A stretch of 64,000 nucleotides of DNA from Marimonas lutisalis (lineage in GTDB: Bacteria > Pseudomonadota > Alphaproteobacteria > Rhodobacterales > Rhodobacteraceae), in contig NZ_SKCI01000002.1 of assembly GCF_005434965.1 (NCBI RefSeq), positions 975,564 through 1,039,563 on the forward strand, in the 5' to 3' direction. Position numbers and translations under genes: made by a program. Below the pieces are notes generated by a model that was not told the origin of the DNA, ran no database searches, and worked only from the letters and a program-made list of their open reading frames with translations. Below, piece after piece: positions 45,836-54,645 of the stretch. Every line of letters begins with the position of its first letter. Within the stretch, counting starts at the first letter, position 1.

Positions 45836-47974
45836 ATGGAAAAGACACTTATTTTTGTATCCTACATCATCTTGTTTATGTTTTCTTTTTTCGCTTCGCC
45901 CGCTGCAGCTGAAGACATTGCTACAGTTACTGGTGCCGTCTTTGAGGATTTGAATGGCAACGGGCAAATGGATCCCGAGGATAGGGGCTTGAGCAACATT
46001 GTCGTTGTGGCAATCGCGAATGCTAGTGGCAAGCCGACGACGTCAATGACAGACAGTGAGGGGAAATACCGTATTGAGGCCAATGCCATTGATCACCGTA
46101 TAGTGGTGGATGAATCCAGCTTACCTTTCCCTGGACGCACCACGACTACCCGCGACGTATTCAACTTGAGAGTGCCATCTGGGTTCGTTGCCCTCAATGT
46201 GAATTTCGGCTTTCAGGAAACACAACCGGCTAGTGTCACTGGTCTCATTTTTCAGGACGAGAACAAGAATGGTATTCAAGATCCGCCGGAACCCGGCCTG
46301 TCGAATGTGAATCTAGTCGTAACGGATACCCAAACGGGGGAAACGACAGCGTTTCGGTCGGCTGATGATGGCTCCTTTCATTTCTCCACAACTGGCGAAA
46401 TGAATCACTGGATAACCGTAGACCAATCCTCGCTGCCTTTCCCCAGTCAACTCACGACTGGTAGACAACGTATTCAGCTTCGTGTGCCACCGGGGTTCAC
46501 CGCGCCAAACACGAATTTTGGCTTCGCTGAAGTTCAACCAGCTGAAGCTACAGGCGTCGTCTTCCGTGATGAGAATGCTGACGGCGTGCGAGACCCCTCG
46601 GAAACTGGAGTCTCGGGAGTTCGCCTAATCATTACTAACAAAGCGACGATGAAGACGATCACGCGCGTCACGGATGAAATGGGAGCCTTCCGCTTTTCGG
46701 CAAACGGTGAGATCGCGCACCGAATAGAAGTGGACCAGTCATCACTCTCATTTGTCGGACAGATAACCACCGGCCAGGAAAGCTATGAGCTTAACGTGCC
46801 GCCTGGTTACGTCGCCCCTAACGTAAATTTCGGTTTTGCAGAAGTTGAACCGGCCGTGACTACTGGAAGCGTTTTCAAGGATGAAAACGGAAATGGCTCC
46901 CGTGATCCGTCGGAACCGGGCCTTGCAGATGTGCGTCTCATAGTTACCAGTGACGAAACTGGGGCGGTAATCGCGCTCACAACAGAAGCTGATGGCAGTT
47001 ATCGCTTCAGCGTTGACGGCTCCATTGATCACGGTATCGAAGTAGATCGCAGTTCATTGCCTTTCATCGGGCAACTTTCAACTGGTCGGGAAAACTACAG
47101 CCTAAATGTTCCACCTGGCTTCGTCGCTCTTAGCGTGAATTTCGGTTTTCGAGAGGTAGAGCCGTCGGTCGTCGTCGGGACGGTCTTCGAAGACATAAAT
47201 GCTAACGGTGCTCTTGATGCCGGTGAGCGAGGTATTCCGGGCGCACTAGTGGAAATAACCCAGCGAAATGGCGGTGACGCTATCACGTTGTCTACTTCGG
47301 TCGATGGAAGTTACCGGGCTGAACTGCCGGAAGAAAGTTTGAGCGTCACGGTGGACATGTCTAGCCTGCCATTTCCTGACCCCATCCTGACTACACCCCG
47401 AGCAACATATACGTTGAACGTTCCTATGGGTTTTGTTGCGACGAGCACGAATTTCGGCTTTACGGGCGACCGTCCTCAAGATGATCCGTCTTTCACTTTG
47501 CCTTCCAGGCCCTCTAGCGAGAAAGCACCGGTTCCAGAACCTTCTGAGCCGGAAGCAAACATTGACGAACCCATGTTCAAGCCGCGCGCGGGAAATTACC
47601 GAAACAATCACATGGCCGGTGCAATGACCTGCACAAGCGGTGTGAGTTTCCCGATTCCCAGTTCAGTCGATATGGTTCGAATTGATTTCAGCGAGAACTG
47701 GGACACTCTATTAGCATCAGGCGATGGCTTCATGTCGCTTTCAAGCTCGGGCGGTCCAGCGATGACGGACGGCTTGAGTGTGGAACGTGCTTCTCCAGGG
47801 CGGTATGTAGGACACATGACGGTGTCCGAGGCTGGATCGACTGGGGAGGTGGAGTTCACTGTCACCTTTACGAGTGAAACAACGTTTGACGCGCTCATCG
47901 AAGGCAAGGCTTTGGCAGCGGGTCACAAATGCAATATTTCCCGTAAGGCGACTGGCGTCTGGATAAGTCCGTGA
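45836..47974 (+). CDS. Secreted protein with five SdrD B-like repeats
   Basis: ATG 45836 with AAGGTGGG gives 712 residues and a signal peptide ending in SPAAA. Five repeats of about 104 residues span residues 31-550. Each begins with a Gx(V/I)F(E/Q/R/K)D motif and an acidic calcium-loop such as DENGNGSRDPSE, contains SSLPF or SSLSF, and ends in VPxGF/Y then NFGF. This is the SdrD B/Cna-B-like immunoglobulin fold used in adhesins. After a Pro-rich linker the last 160 residues form a unique domain with Cys in TCTSG and HKCNISR. No sorting or anchoring signal is seen, so release to the medium or periplasm is likely. Confidence 0.85.
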   Translation: MEKTLIFVSYIILFMFSFFASPAAAEDIATVTGAVFEDLNGNGQMDPEDRGLSNIVVVAIANASGKPTTSMTDSEGKYRIEANAIDHRIVVDESSLPFPGRTTTTRDVFNLRVPSGFVALNVNFGFQETQPASVTGLIFQDENKNGIQDPPEPGLSNVNLVVTDTQTGETTAFRSADDGSFHFSTTGEMNHWITVDQSSLPFPSQLTTGRQRIQLRVPPGFTAPNTNFGFAEVQPAEATGVVFRDENADGVRDPSETGVSGVRLIITNKATMKTITRVTDEMGAFRFSANGEIAHRIEVDQSSLSFVGQITTGQESYELNVPPGYVAPNVNFGFAEVEPAVTTGSVFKDENGNGSRDPSEPGLADVRLIVTSDETGAVIALTTEADGSYRFSVDGSIDHGIEVDRSSLPFIGQLSTGRENYSLNVPPGFVALSVNFGFREVEPSVVVGTVFEDINANGALDAGERGIPGALVEITQRNGGDAITLSTSVDGSYRAELPEESLSVTVDMSSLPFPDPILTTPRATYTLNVPMGFVATSTNFGFTGDRPQDDPSFTLPSRPSSEKAPVPEPSEPEANIDEPMFKPRAGNYRNNHMAGAMTCTSGVSFPIPSSVDMVRIDFSENWDTLLASGDGFMSLSSSGGPAMTDGLSVERASPGRYVGHMTVSEAGSTGEVEFTVTFTSETTFDALIEGKALAAGHKCNISRKATGVWISP

Positions 47975-48068
47975 ATAGACGACTGCAACCAGTCATTTTC
48001 GAAACTCCGAATTGTCCCTCAGCATTGTCTGCAATTCCAATGAGACCTAATTGACTGGAGCCATAGCT

Positions 48069-48437
48069 ATGGTGAAGCACGATTCAGATTCGAGCGTTGA
48101 GATCGCGGAGACCGCAGAACGCTATTACCGAGCCATGGTGACCGGGGATCGGGATGCCTTGCGCGAACTGTTCGATGCCCGGGCCTCGATTATAGGCCGT
48201 TATGAGGGCGAATTACTCTGGCAAGACCTCGACAGCTTTATCGAAGAGACGGAAAGTCTTGTTGGACAGCACGGTCGGGAAGAGTGTCGCGTCGAGTGTA
48301 TTAGAGTCGACGGGGATATCGCCACGATCTGTATTGGTGGTCGCTACGCAGGCTTGTGGTTCATAGATCACCTCGCGATGATCGAGAGCAACCACCGTTG
48401 GGTGATTATCAGCAAGTCCTTCAACGTGGCGTCCTAG
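48069..48437 (+). CDS. NTF2-like (SnoaL/lumazine-binding type) protein
   Basis: ATG 48069 with CTGGAG gives 122 residues; an upstream TTG at 48051 is the alternative. The pattern AERYYRAMVTGDRDALRELFDARASIIGR is the first helix and pocket of the NTF2-like fold, and WFIDHLAMIESNHRWVIISKSF is the last strand pair. These proteins bind or isomerise small molecules, or have no catalysis. No partner gene indicates which. Confidence 0.75.
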   Translation: MVKHDSDSSVEIAETAERYYRAMVTGDRDALRELFDARASIIGRYEGELLWQDLDSFIEETESLVGQHGREECRVECIRVDGDIATICIGGRYAGLWFIDHLAMIESNHRWVIISKSFNVAS

Positions 48438-49363
48438 CTTACAGGTGCTCGCTACTACCGGCTTCAAAGCCTGTAAGGCGCAGAAGTTGCTGCGCTTGCG
48501 CGTCAGATAAAGACAACTTGAATGTCCCCTTCGTCCCGCGATGCGGTCATTCGAACCGATCACGGCGAACGACAGCTTAGAGCCCAAAGTAGAAGCATGT
48601 TTAGCGAATTGGTTGCGGTTGAGTAGCGAAAAAGCTTCGGCGGGAGCCGTCGACTTTAACAAAGCCGTTACTACCCAAAGACGACCAGAAGAAATATCGC
48701 ACCTAAAGTTGCGACATAGATCTCCGTGCCGTAGCAAATCAGTATGTTCCCAAGTTTCTTAAGCATGGTCGGGCATGAACGCTGTTTACGGGTGCAATTA
48801 TGCGAACAATTCTTGGCCTCGGTATGACTTAACAGGGAAAACTCTGGGGCAACCCTATTTGGCGAGTGCGAAGGCGTCTTCGCAGTAGACTGCCTGATCG
48901 CTCAAGCCTGCTTGGGGCCATCACAAGCGCGACATGCACAACCATGCGTGGGGCAAGCAAAACTCTCGAACATTGCCGCTTGTCGCGAGGGCTGCCGGTT
49001 TGGTGAAGTACAAGATCAGATAGGAATGTTATCGATTAAATCTGACATCTTATTGCACAGATTGGACTTGCACACACCTTGTCTTTGCATAGAGTTTGGC
49101 CGTGGATGTTATCCCCCACAGATCATCCACTTTGGCCCTGGCGGTGCGCGACGTCGCATCTCCGGGGCTTTTGCATTTCGGGCTCATGATTAACCTCAAA
49201 CACTTCCGGGACGAATTGCGACCGCGAAACGCGCTGTGGCCTATCCTGGCCTTGGCGCAAGAGGACCGCATCGGCCACTTTAGCTCGGCTGACGGCTCGC
49301 TTCACGACAAACCGCTTCCGCAGGTTTTTGGGAGGTTCACGACGAGGTGGCAAGAAAAGACCC
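48438..49363. other. Nearly 1 kb without a supported gene
   Basis: Frames on both strands overlap and none has a convincing start site; the plus frame ending near 49407 and the minus frame 49123-49353 are the longest, and neither looks like a known family. The stretch may be decayed DNA. Confidence 0.4.
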
Positions 49364-49386
49364 CGCCCGCAGGGAGAGTGCGGGCG
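49364..49386 (+). promoter_or_regulatory. GC-rich hairpin just before a strong ribosome site
   Basis: CGCCCGCA, loop GGGAGAG, TGCGGGCG form a perfect 8-bp stem. It ends eight bases before AGGAGG, close enough to affect ribosome access or RNA stability of the short frame that follows. Confidence 0.45.
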
Positions 49387-49406
49387 AGGCGACAGGAGGA
49401 AACATA

Positions 49407-49469
49407 ATGAAACTTGTATCTGCTACATTACAAAACGGCGAAGATTCTCGCAACAAAATCGAGGTTTGA
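49407..49469 (+). CDS. 20-codon open frame with an ideal ribosome site
   Basis: ATG 49407 lies seven bases after AGGAGG, the best Shine-Dalgarno in this part of the window, and encodes MKLVSATLQNGEDSRNKIEV before TGA. It could be a leader peptide, a microprotein, or the start of a gene whose remainder was lost. A further frame, 49486-49692, follows but has no ribosome site and overlaps the next gene. Confidence 0.4.
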   Translation: MKLVSATLQNGEDSRNKIEV

Positions 49470-49672
49470 ACGTGTGTCTCGCGCTATGAAGCTGCTAGGG
49501 AAGAAGGTTGATGCAGACTTAGCTCTATACTGGGATCAAGTCATCAGACTACACAGGCAACTATCTTCCGCCGAAAAGCGCTCTTCAGGAATGCCCCACA
49601 TACTTGAAAAATGCGCCGTTTTCCGGCTATTTCTTGGTCACAATTTATATTTCCGAAAACTAGGGGTCTTCT

Positions 49673-50389
49673 TTGAAAGATTGCCTGGATAAAGAATCTG
49701 CGAAAGCACCGGTTCTGCCCCGTGCAGTTTTACGGCTCCTTATCTTGATGTGGCTGGCAGTATGCTTAGCTGGCGCACTAGTGAACGTGCTGCCCTTCAT
49801 CTTGTCCCCCCAGCCTTTCAAGGGAACGGTATTTTTTCTCGAACTCCTCCAACTTGATCACGAAAACAATATCCCGACCTGGTTCTCCAGTGCGCTGCTC
49901 TTGATGAACTCAGTGCTACTCGCGTTTCTCGCAATGGGTCCCGATGGAAACCGAAATTACTGGTGGACGCTCTCAGCTGTGTTCGCAACGCTCTCGATTG
50001 ACGAAATTGCCTCGTTGCATGAAGCCTCCGGTCGCTTTCTGTCACGTCTGATTTTCGGCGGTGTGGGCCAAGGATTCTTCTGGGTGTTGCTTGCTGCCCC
50101 TTTGCTGATGCTGATGTATCTTATCTTCCGAAATTTTATCATGTCCCAACCAGCGCGGACCAGAAAGCTGATGCTCATATCCGCGGCCATCTACGTCGGT
50201 GGCGCTCTTGGCATGGAAGTGGTTGGCTGGATCTACACGCAGCTGGATAACCAAATCTGGGCTATTTATCTCAGCATCACCTTCATTGAAGAAACCGCTG
50301 AAATGCTGGGGCAAATCGTCTTTTCCTTCGCACTTCTCGACCGGTTATGCACTCTTGGCTTCAGAATTGGCTTCGAAATCCAGAAATAA
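49673..50389 (+). CDS. Multi-pass membrane protein of unknown function
   Basis: TTG 49673, with AGGGGTC upstream, opens a 238-residue protein with about six hydrophobic helices (residues 17-45, 69-90, 96-112, 128-152, 162-185, 193-226). Conserved acidic residues sit within or next to helices (SIDEIASLHEASG, FIEETAEMLGQ). This ExxE-like pattern in membrane helices might bind metal or protons, but I recognise no family. Start choice is uncertain. Confidence 0.65.
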   Translation: MKDCLDKESAKAPVLPRAVLRLLILMWLAVCLAGALVNVLPFILSPQPFKGTVFFLELLQLDHENNIPTWFSSALLLMNSVLLAFLAMGPDGNRNYWWTLSAVFATLSIDEIASLHEASGRFLSRLIFGGVGQGFFWVLLAAPLLMLMYLIFRNFIMSQPARTRKLMLISAAIYVGGALGMEVVGWIYTQLDNQIWAIYLSITFIEETAEMLGQIVFSFALLDRLCTLGFRIGFEIQK

Positions 50390-50413
50390 CGCTAAGTCCG
50401 CAATACAGACCTT

Positions 50414-50596
50414 CTAGCCAGTCCTCGCGAATGTCTGCTTCCGATACGCCATCTTAGGCTTCGGCCCTGGACCCCCAACCACCTCCTCGGGCAGATACCC
50501 ATCCCAAATCTCATCCACCAAGGCCTTAACCTCGGGGTGATCCGACCATCTATGAACATCTAGGGACCGAGAGAAATATGGATTAATCGGGGTCAT
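50414..50596 (-). CDS. Small protein, possibly N-terminal remnant of a larger one
   Basis: ATG 50596 has GGAAGAGG eight bases upstream. The 60-residue product (INPYFSRSLDVHRWSDHPEV near the N-terminus, then ALVDEIWDGYLPEEV) recalls the start of a longer uncharacterised protein found in alphaproteobacterial plasmids and islands; the usual continuation is absent. It could be a truncated relic or a genuine small protein. Identification is from memory of the pattern only. Confidence 0.4.
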   Translation of the reverse strand: MTPINPYFSRSLDVHRWSDHPEVKALVDEIWDGYLPEEVVGGPGPKPKMAYRKQTFARTG

Positions 50597-51074
50597 GGGG
50601 CCTCTTCCTTCGGGTGTTACCTTCTAGGTGGGTCCTGCTAGAGGCTCTACAAGGGCTCCTTATTAGGTTCCTTCTCTTCCTTATTATCCATTACTTATAC
50701 CTATTCCCCCTGATCTAACCCCCCGACCAGATCATGCTCCTGCTCATGGGTTATCAGCCCCCGAACCAGCAACCCCCAAGCTGGGGCATAAACTGGGGCA
50801 CTTCTGAGCCCTTGGAGAGAGGCCGATCGATAGCGTTATGGCTCGGAGAAAGGTGGCTGTGTGCACAGTCTTCGGCCATCCGGTCTCGGGTGAAATTTCC
50901 CTGTTTTACAGTGAAAGAACAGGGAAATTCTGCGAACTCTGGGCTTTTTGGCTGTATTGCTTCATAAATCAAAGAGTAAATTCAGAGTGTTAGAGACGAT
51001 TTCCCTGCTCAAAATAACAGGGAAAACTTGCGTAACTATCAGGGAAATTTTCCCAGGCAACAGGGAGCCCGGGT
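50597..51074. other. Repeat-bearing spacer, no gene seen
   Basis: Low-complexity T/C-rich sequence (50640-50730) is followed by the ACAGGGAAA repeat cluster listed separately. Short frames on both strands lack ribosome sites. Confidence 0.4.
50895..51070. repeat. Cluster of ACAGGGAAA-type repeats
   Basis: The core CAGGGAAA (or its complement TTTCCCTG) occurs at about 50895 (inverted), 50919, 50999 (inverted), 51017, 51040 and a partial copy CAGGGAG at 51061. Two copies share a longer block, ACAGGGAAA-nnn-TGCG-(T)AACT. Inverted pairs at 50895/50919 and 50999/51017 could form hairpins. The cluster lies directly before the start of the transporter gene at 51075. Confidence 0.6.
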
Positions 51075-52466
51075 ATGGCGTTGTCATCAAAACTCGACCG
51101 CCTTGCTGCAGGCCTGCTGATCCTGTTGACCTGTGTGTTCGGACTTGGTGAATGGGGAGCGCGTATCCCGGCATTTCTCATCGAAGGCTTGGCCTTTCTG
51201 ATAATCGTACTACTAAGCACCCGAGTTCGGGCAACGCGGAAAGCGTTTGTCCTTGTCGGGCTGGCGCTTTCGGTATCGCTTGGTATTGTCGGCGACGATT
51301 GGCTCCGCCTCTCCCTGGATGGTCTCGATAAAGCCGCTTTCATCGCTGCATTCTTTACGGCGCTCTCCACCTTGCGGAACGCTGCTGAGACGTCTCCGTC
51401 TCTCCGAAAGACCGGTAAGTTCCTTGCCACTCAGCCGCCTGGTCGCAGGTATGCTGCATTGACCGTTGGCGGTCACCTCTTCGCGCTTCTCATCAATTAC
51501 GGATCAATTTCACTGTTGGGCGGTCTTGCGACGCAATCCACTCGTTCAGAAGCGGACCCACTGATCCGAAGGCTTCGGACCCGTCGAATGTTGTTGGCAA
51601 TACAACGTGGCTTCATAGCCTCGTTGCCCTGGTCACCTCTTGCATTCGCTATGGCAATCACGACCGCCCTGATACCTGGTGCTACGTGGGCGTCGTCCGT
51701 TTTACCGGGTTTTGGTTCAGCTGCGATAATCTTGCTGAGCGGTTGGGCTATGGACAGCATCTTCAAGCCGCGGCTTGCAAATGCGCCTCAGCGCACGCCG
51801 GTCGACGGATCATGGGGGCTACTGGCGCCGCTCTTCGTGTTGCTCGCCGTGCTTGGGGTCTTAGTGTTGAGCCTTCATTTCGCTCTGGAGATTCGTGTCG
51901 TTGGAGTTGTTATGCTGGTAGTGCCGGCTATCTCGATCGTCTGGGCGATAATGCAGCACCGTGGCATTGGTTCAGACGCCTCTTTCATCCTGCGGACGCA
52001 GCGCTACCTGAGCGAGGAGTTACCAGCTTATCGAGGTGAAATCGTTCTCCTTATGATGGCGGGATACATCGGAACGGTCGGAGCGCCTTTGCTTCAACCT
52101 CTCGTGCTGTCACTGGGGTTCGAAGCTGACACCCTACCTGCGTGGGTCGTGCTGACGCTTCTGGTTTGGGTCATTCCACTTCTTGGACAAGTCGGCATGA
52201 ACCCAATTCTCGCAGTCACACTGATTGCACCGCTAATTCCCAATCCCGATGCTCTCAACGTCACTCCTTCCGCCCTTGTCGTTGCTATCGCTTCGGGTTG
52301 GGCACTCAGCGGTGCGACGTCGCCCTTCACTGCGACAACTTTGTTGATCGGATCCTTTGGAGGTGTCAGCGCACTTCACGTCGGCTTGAAGTGGAACGGT
52401 GGTTACTTCATTTTCACAGCATTCTTGTTAACGGTCTGGGTCTTGCTGTACGGCTTACTGCTTTAG
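51075..52466 (+). CDS. Multi-pass membrane transporter-like protein
   Basis: The 463-residue protein has about 11-12 hydrophobic helices and resembles ion-transporter superfamily carriers, with a GGH-like segment VGGHLFALLINYGSISLLGG in the middle and a related segment near the end (VAIASGWALSGATSPFTAT), as expected for an internal inverted repeat. Substrate is unknown. ATG 51075 has GGGAGCCCGGGT upstream. A diverged fragment of a relative is at 20040-20160. Confidence 0.75.
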   Translation: MALSSKLDRLAAGLLILLTCVFGLGEWGARIPAFLIEGLAFLIIVLLSTRVRATRKAFVLVGLALSVSLGIVGDDWLRLSLDGLDKAAFIAAFFTALSTLRNAAETSPSLRKTGKFLATQPPGRRYAALTVGGHLFALLINYGSISLLGGLATQSTRSEADPLIRRLRTRRMLLAIQRGFIASLPWSPLAFAMAITTALIPGATWASSVLPGFGSAAIILLSGWAMDSIFKPRLANAPQRTPVDGSWGLLAPLFVLLAVLGVLVLSLHFALEIRVVGVVMLVVPAISIVWAIMQHRGIGSDASFILRTQRYLSEELPAYRGEIVLLMMAGYIGTVGAPLLQPLVLSLGFEADTLPAWVVLTLLVWVIPLLGQVGMNPILAVTLIAPLIPNPDALNVTPSALVVAIASGWALSGATSPFTATTLLIGSFGGVSALHVGLKWNGGYFIFTAFLLTVWVLLYGLLL

Positions 52467-53375
52467 GGGCAAAAGCATGGAGCCAGCATTTGTGGAACAT
52501 AACGAGCAAGAAATGAATGACTATTGCTGCTCACCAGACGGTGGACGCGATGGATTGGAGCAAGTTCCAGGCATTTGAAAGTCGCTTTTTCTGCACAGGT
52601 GAGTTCTGTGAAGTTTCTCGGCAAGAGATTCATCTTCCGGCAACTCGTGGCGGCGTTAGTCGTGCAAGAACCGGTTCGCTAAGTTTTGCGGCCCTTGTGC
52701 TGACAGGCTTGCATCTGTGAACAAGTCTAAAAACTGAGGTTACCCAGAGGGTTGGGTATTAGTGCTTTTGTGGACATCAGCCGAAGTGCGCAGATTGGGC
52801 TCAAATCCGATGCCGGTGCGCCCAATTTTTCCAAAAAGTGCGCTATTCTTCTGCAGTCGCACCTTGGGGGCGTGCCATCCTGGTATGCGTTTGGCACCTC
52901 ACACTCAGGGTCAGGCTGCTTATCCACAGGCTAGGGTCACCGTTGTGGGCACTCAGCGCAAGTGTTCGAATACTTAAAGAAGATTTGCTTTTTTTGTGGG
53001 TAAATAGTTTTTCTTAACAGGAATTCATAACTGATCTCATAACAAAAGTACCGAGATGGACTAATCCCTTGTGAAAAACCCGTCTTCGCAGCATCAAAAC
53101 GGCCGGATTTCGGAGCAAGCCTGGTTTTTCGCGTTTTCGTGACCCACAGGCAGTCTTTATGCGAATTGTGCGGAGAAATCGTTCCTTCAAACCTCAAGCG
53201 AGACTCGCAGAGGCTCACGCAACTCAATGGAAAATATGAGTATATTTGAAAAACTGAAACTTTCGTCTCTGACAGATTAACGTTCTCGTGCTGCTGAGCG
53301 CGAAAAATTGCGGCAAACCCGGCCGAACACCACCAGAGCGGCGCGAATAAAAGACGGGAACGAAGACAGCTTCTT
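52467..53375. other. 909-base region without a supported gene
   Basis: Apart from the 24-base motif at 52671 I see no gene, RNA or clear hairpin. The part from 52980 to 53060 is AT-rich compared with its surroundings. Confidence 0.4.
52671..52694 (+). repeat. 24-base motif, copy 2 of 2 (pair at 20162)
   Basis: CCGGTTCGCTAAGTTTTG followed by CGGCCC matches the motif at 20162-20185 at 22 of 24 positions, in the same orientation. Confidence 0.55.
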
Positions 53376-54617
53376 TTAGTCTGCGTAGTCCGCCTTTACG
53401 GCTTCATCGCCTTGACCCGCGCGAATGCGTCTTAGCGTGCCAGCGAAGTTTTTCGCCAGGGTATCCGGATCAAGACCCGCTGCACAGGCATTGAGCCCTA
53501 GGTCACTGAAGTTAGGTTCGGGCAGACCGGCGATACGGCCAGCGGCAAGCCGGGCAGCAAGGGCGCGCCGGAGGCTGACATGGTGAGGCTGGGTATCGGA
53601 CACGAACTCTATATCGGAGTCCTCGAGCCAGATTTTGCCGGCTGCTTCGCAATCCGCCAGCAGGTGTTCTCCCACCTCGGTATGGGCGATCAGCATGTTC
53701 CAGCCGTCGTCCTCACCCTTGGGCCAGCCGCCTGGCCAGGCATCGCCGGTGGCGATGTCTGCCTGCAACCCCACCGCATCCGGACAAATTTTGCAGCGAA
53801 ACTGCGTCGTCCAGTGGTTGTCGACCCAGAATTCGCGATAGGCGCCTTCAAATTCACGACCGTCTGCTGTGCGCGCATATGTCGGCCCCGGGCAACCGTG
53901 TCCACGCCAGCGAAACTCAACAATATCATTCCGCGTCAAACCGCGGCGGGCGAGAAAATCGTCCGAAGCCTCAAGGCTGGGGACTGTTCCGCAAAACAGC
54001 GCGATGGTGCATACAATCAACTTGCGTGCCCGCTCGTTCTCAGCCTGCAGATTTCGGATCGCCGCTATGTCGCAGGGCTTCATCGCGACGGCGATCGGTT
54101 CGCCTTCTGCCAGAATATCGGGCAACCTTTCGAGCGTGGCGCAGGTGGCATAGCGAGATCCGGAGCTCGCAAGCACTGACTCCGCGTCACGGTTCGCAAC
54201 CGGCCGAGAGGCCACCGCATTCTCCGGGTCGGCCCGGACCTGCAGAACTTTGCTGACCCGGCCGCTCTCGACAAGAAACTGGCTGAGTGCGGTCATGATG
54301 CCGCCAGCCGCGGCTCTGAATCTGGTATCTGGATCGGCTGCATGGCCCCGAGCGACCCTTTTTACCGCTCCCCAGACAGGATCGGCATCGCCCATGGTTT
54401 TGCCGAATGGCCCATGTATGTTGATGCCGGGACAAAGTCTCATGATTGCAGCTTCCTGCTCGGTTTGAATGGGGTTTGAAGCACGCGGGCGTAGATGCCC
54501 GTTTTCGGACTCCACCATGGTGATGACAGCGCCAGGCGCCAACGCTTTGCACAGACCGCACCCAATACAAAACCCGTTGTCGATGATGTCTTCTAGGGTT
54601 CGGAAGCTGTGCGGCAT
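53376..54617 (-). CDS. FrhB-family (coenzyme F420 hydrogenase beta-like) iron-sulfur flavoprotein
   Basis: I use ATG 54617, giving 413 residues. Near the N-terminus CIGCGLCKALA, with a fourth Cys in RLCPG, can bind one [4Fe-4S] cluster. The FrhB N- and C-domains follow: GGIMTALSQFLVESG, AMKPCDIAAIRNL, FRWRGHGCPGPTYA and FRCKICPDAVGLQADIATGDAWPG. In methanogens the family reduces F420; in bacteria relatives serve as flavin-dependent reductases, for example in polysaccharide or ring-reduction pathways. F420 use is not implied here. It is 28 bases downstream of the methyltransferase on the same strand. Confidence 0.85.
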   Translation of the reverse strand: MPHSFRTLEDIIDNGFCIGCGLCKALAPGAVITMVESENGHLRPRASNPIQTEQEAAIMRLCPGINIHGPFGKTMGDADPVWGAVKRVARGHAADPDTRFRAAAGGIMTALSQFLVESGRVSKVLQVRADPENAVASRPVANRDAESVLASSGSRYATCATLERLPDILAEGEPIAVAMKPCDIAAIRNLQAENERARKLIVCTIALFCGTVPSLEASDDFLARRGLTRNDIVEFRWRGHGCPGPTYARTADGREFEGAYREFWVDNHWTTQFRCKICPDAVGLQADIATGDAWPGGWPKGEDDGWNMLIAHTEVGEHLLADCEAAGKIWLEDSDIEFVSDTQPHHVSLRRALAARLAAGRIAGLPEPNFSDLGLNACAAGLDPDTLAKNFAGTLRRIRAGQGDEAVKADYAD

Positions 54618-54645
54618 GGGTGCTCTCTTCGCTGGAATTGAATTT

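Noticed and set aside
48912..49407. Two overlapping frames on both strands, about 90-100 codons each
   Set aside because: No ribosome sites and no recognisable sequence pattern; treated as non-coding.
52671..52694. Resemblance of the 24-base motif to Tn3-type inverted repeats (CGCTAAG)
   Set aside because: The outer GGGG end and A-rich stretch of a Tn3-family repeat are missing, and no transposase is adjacent.
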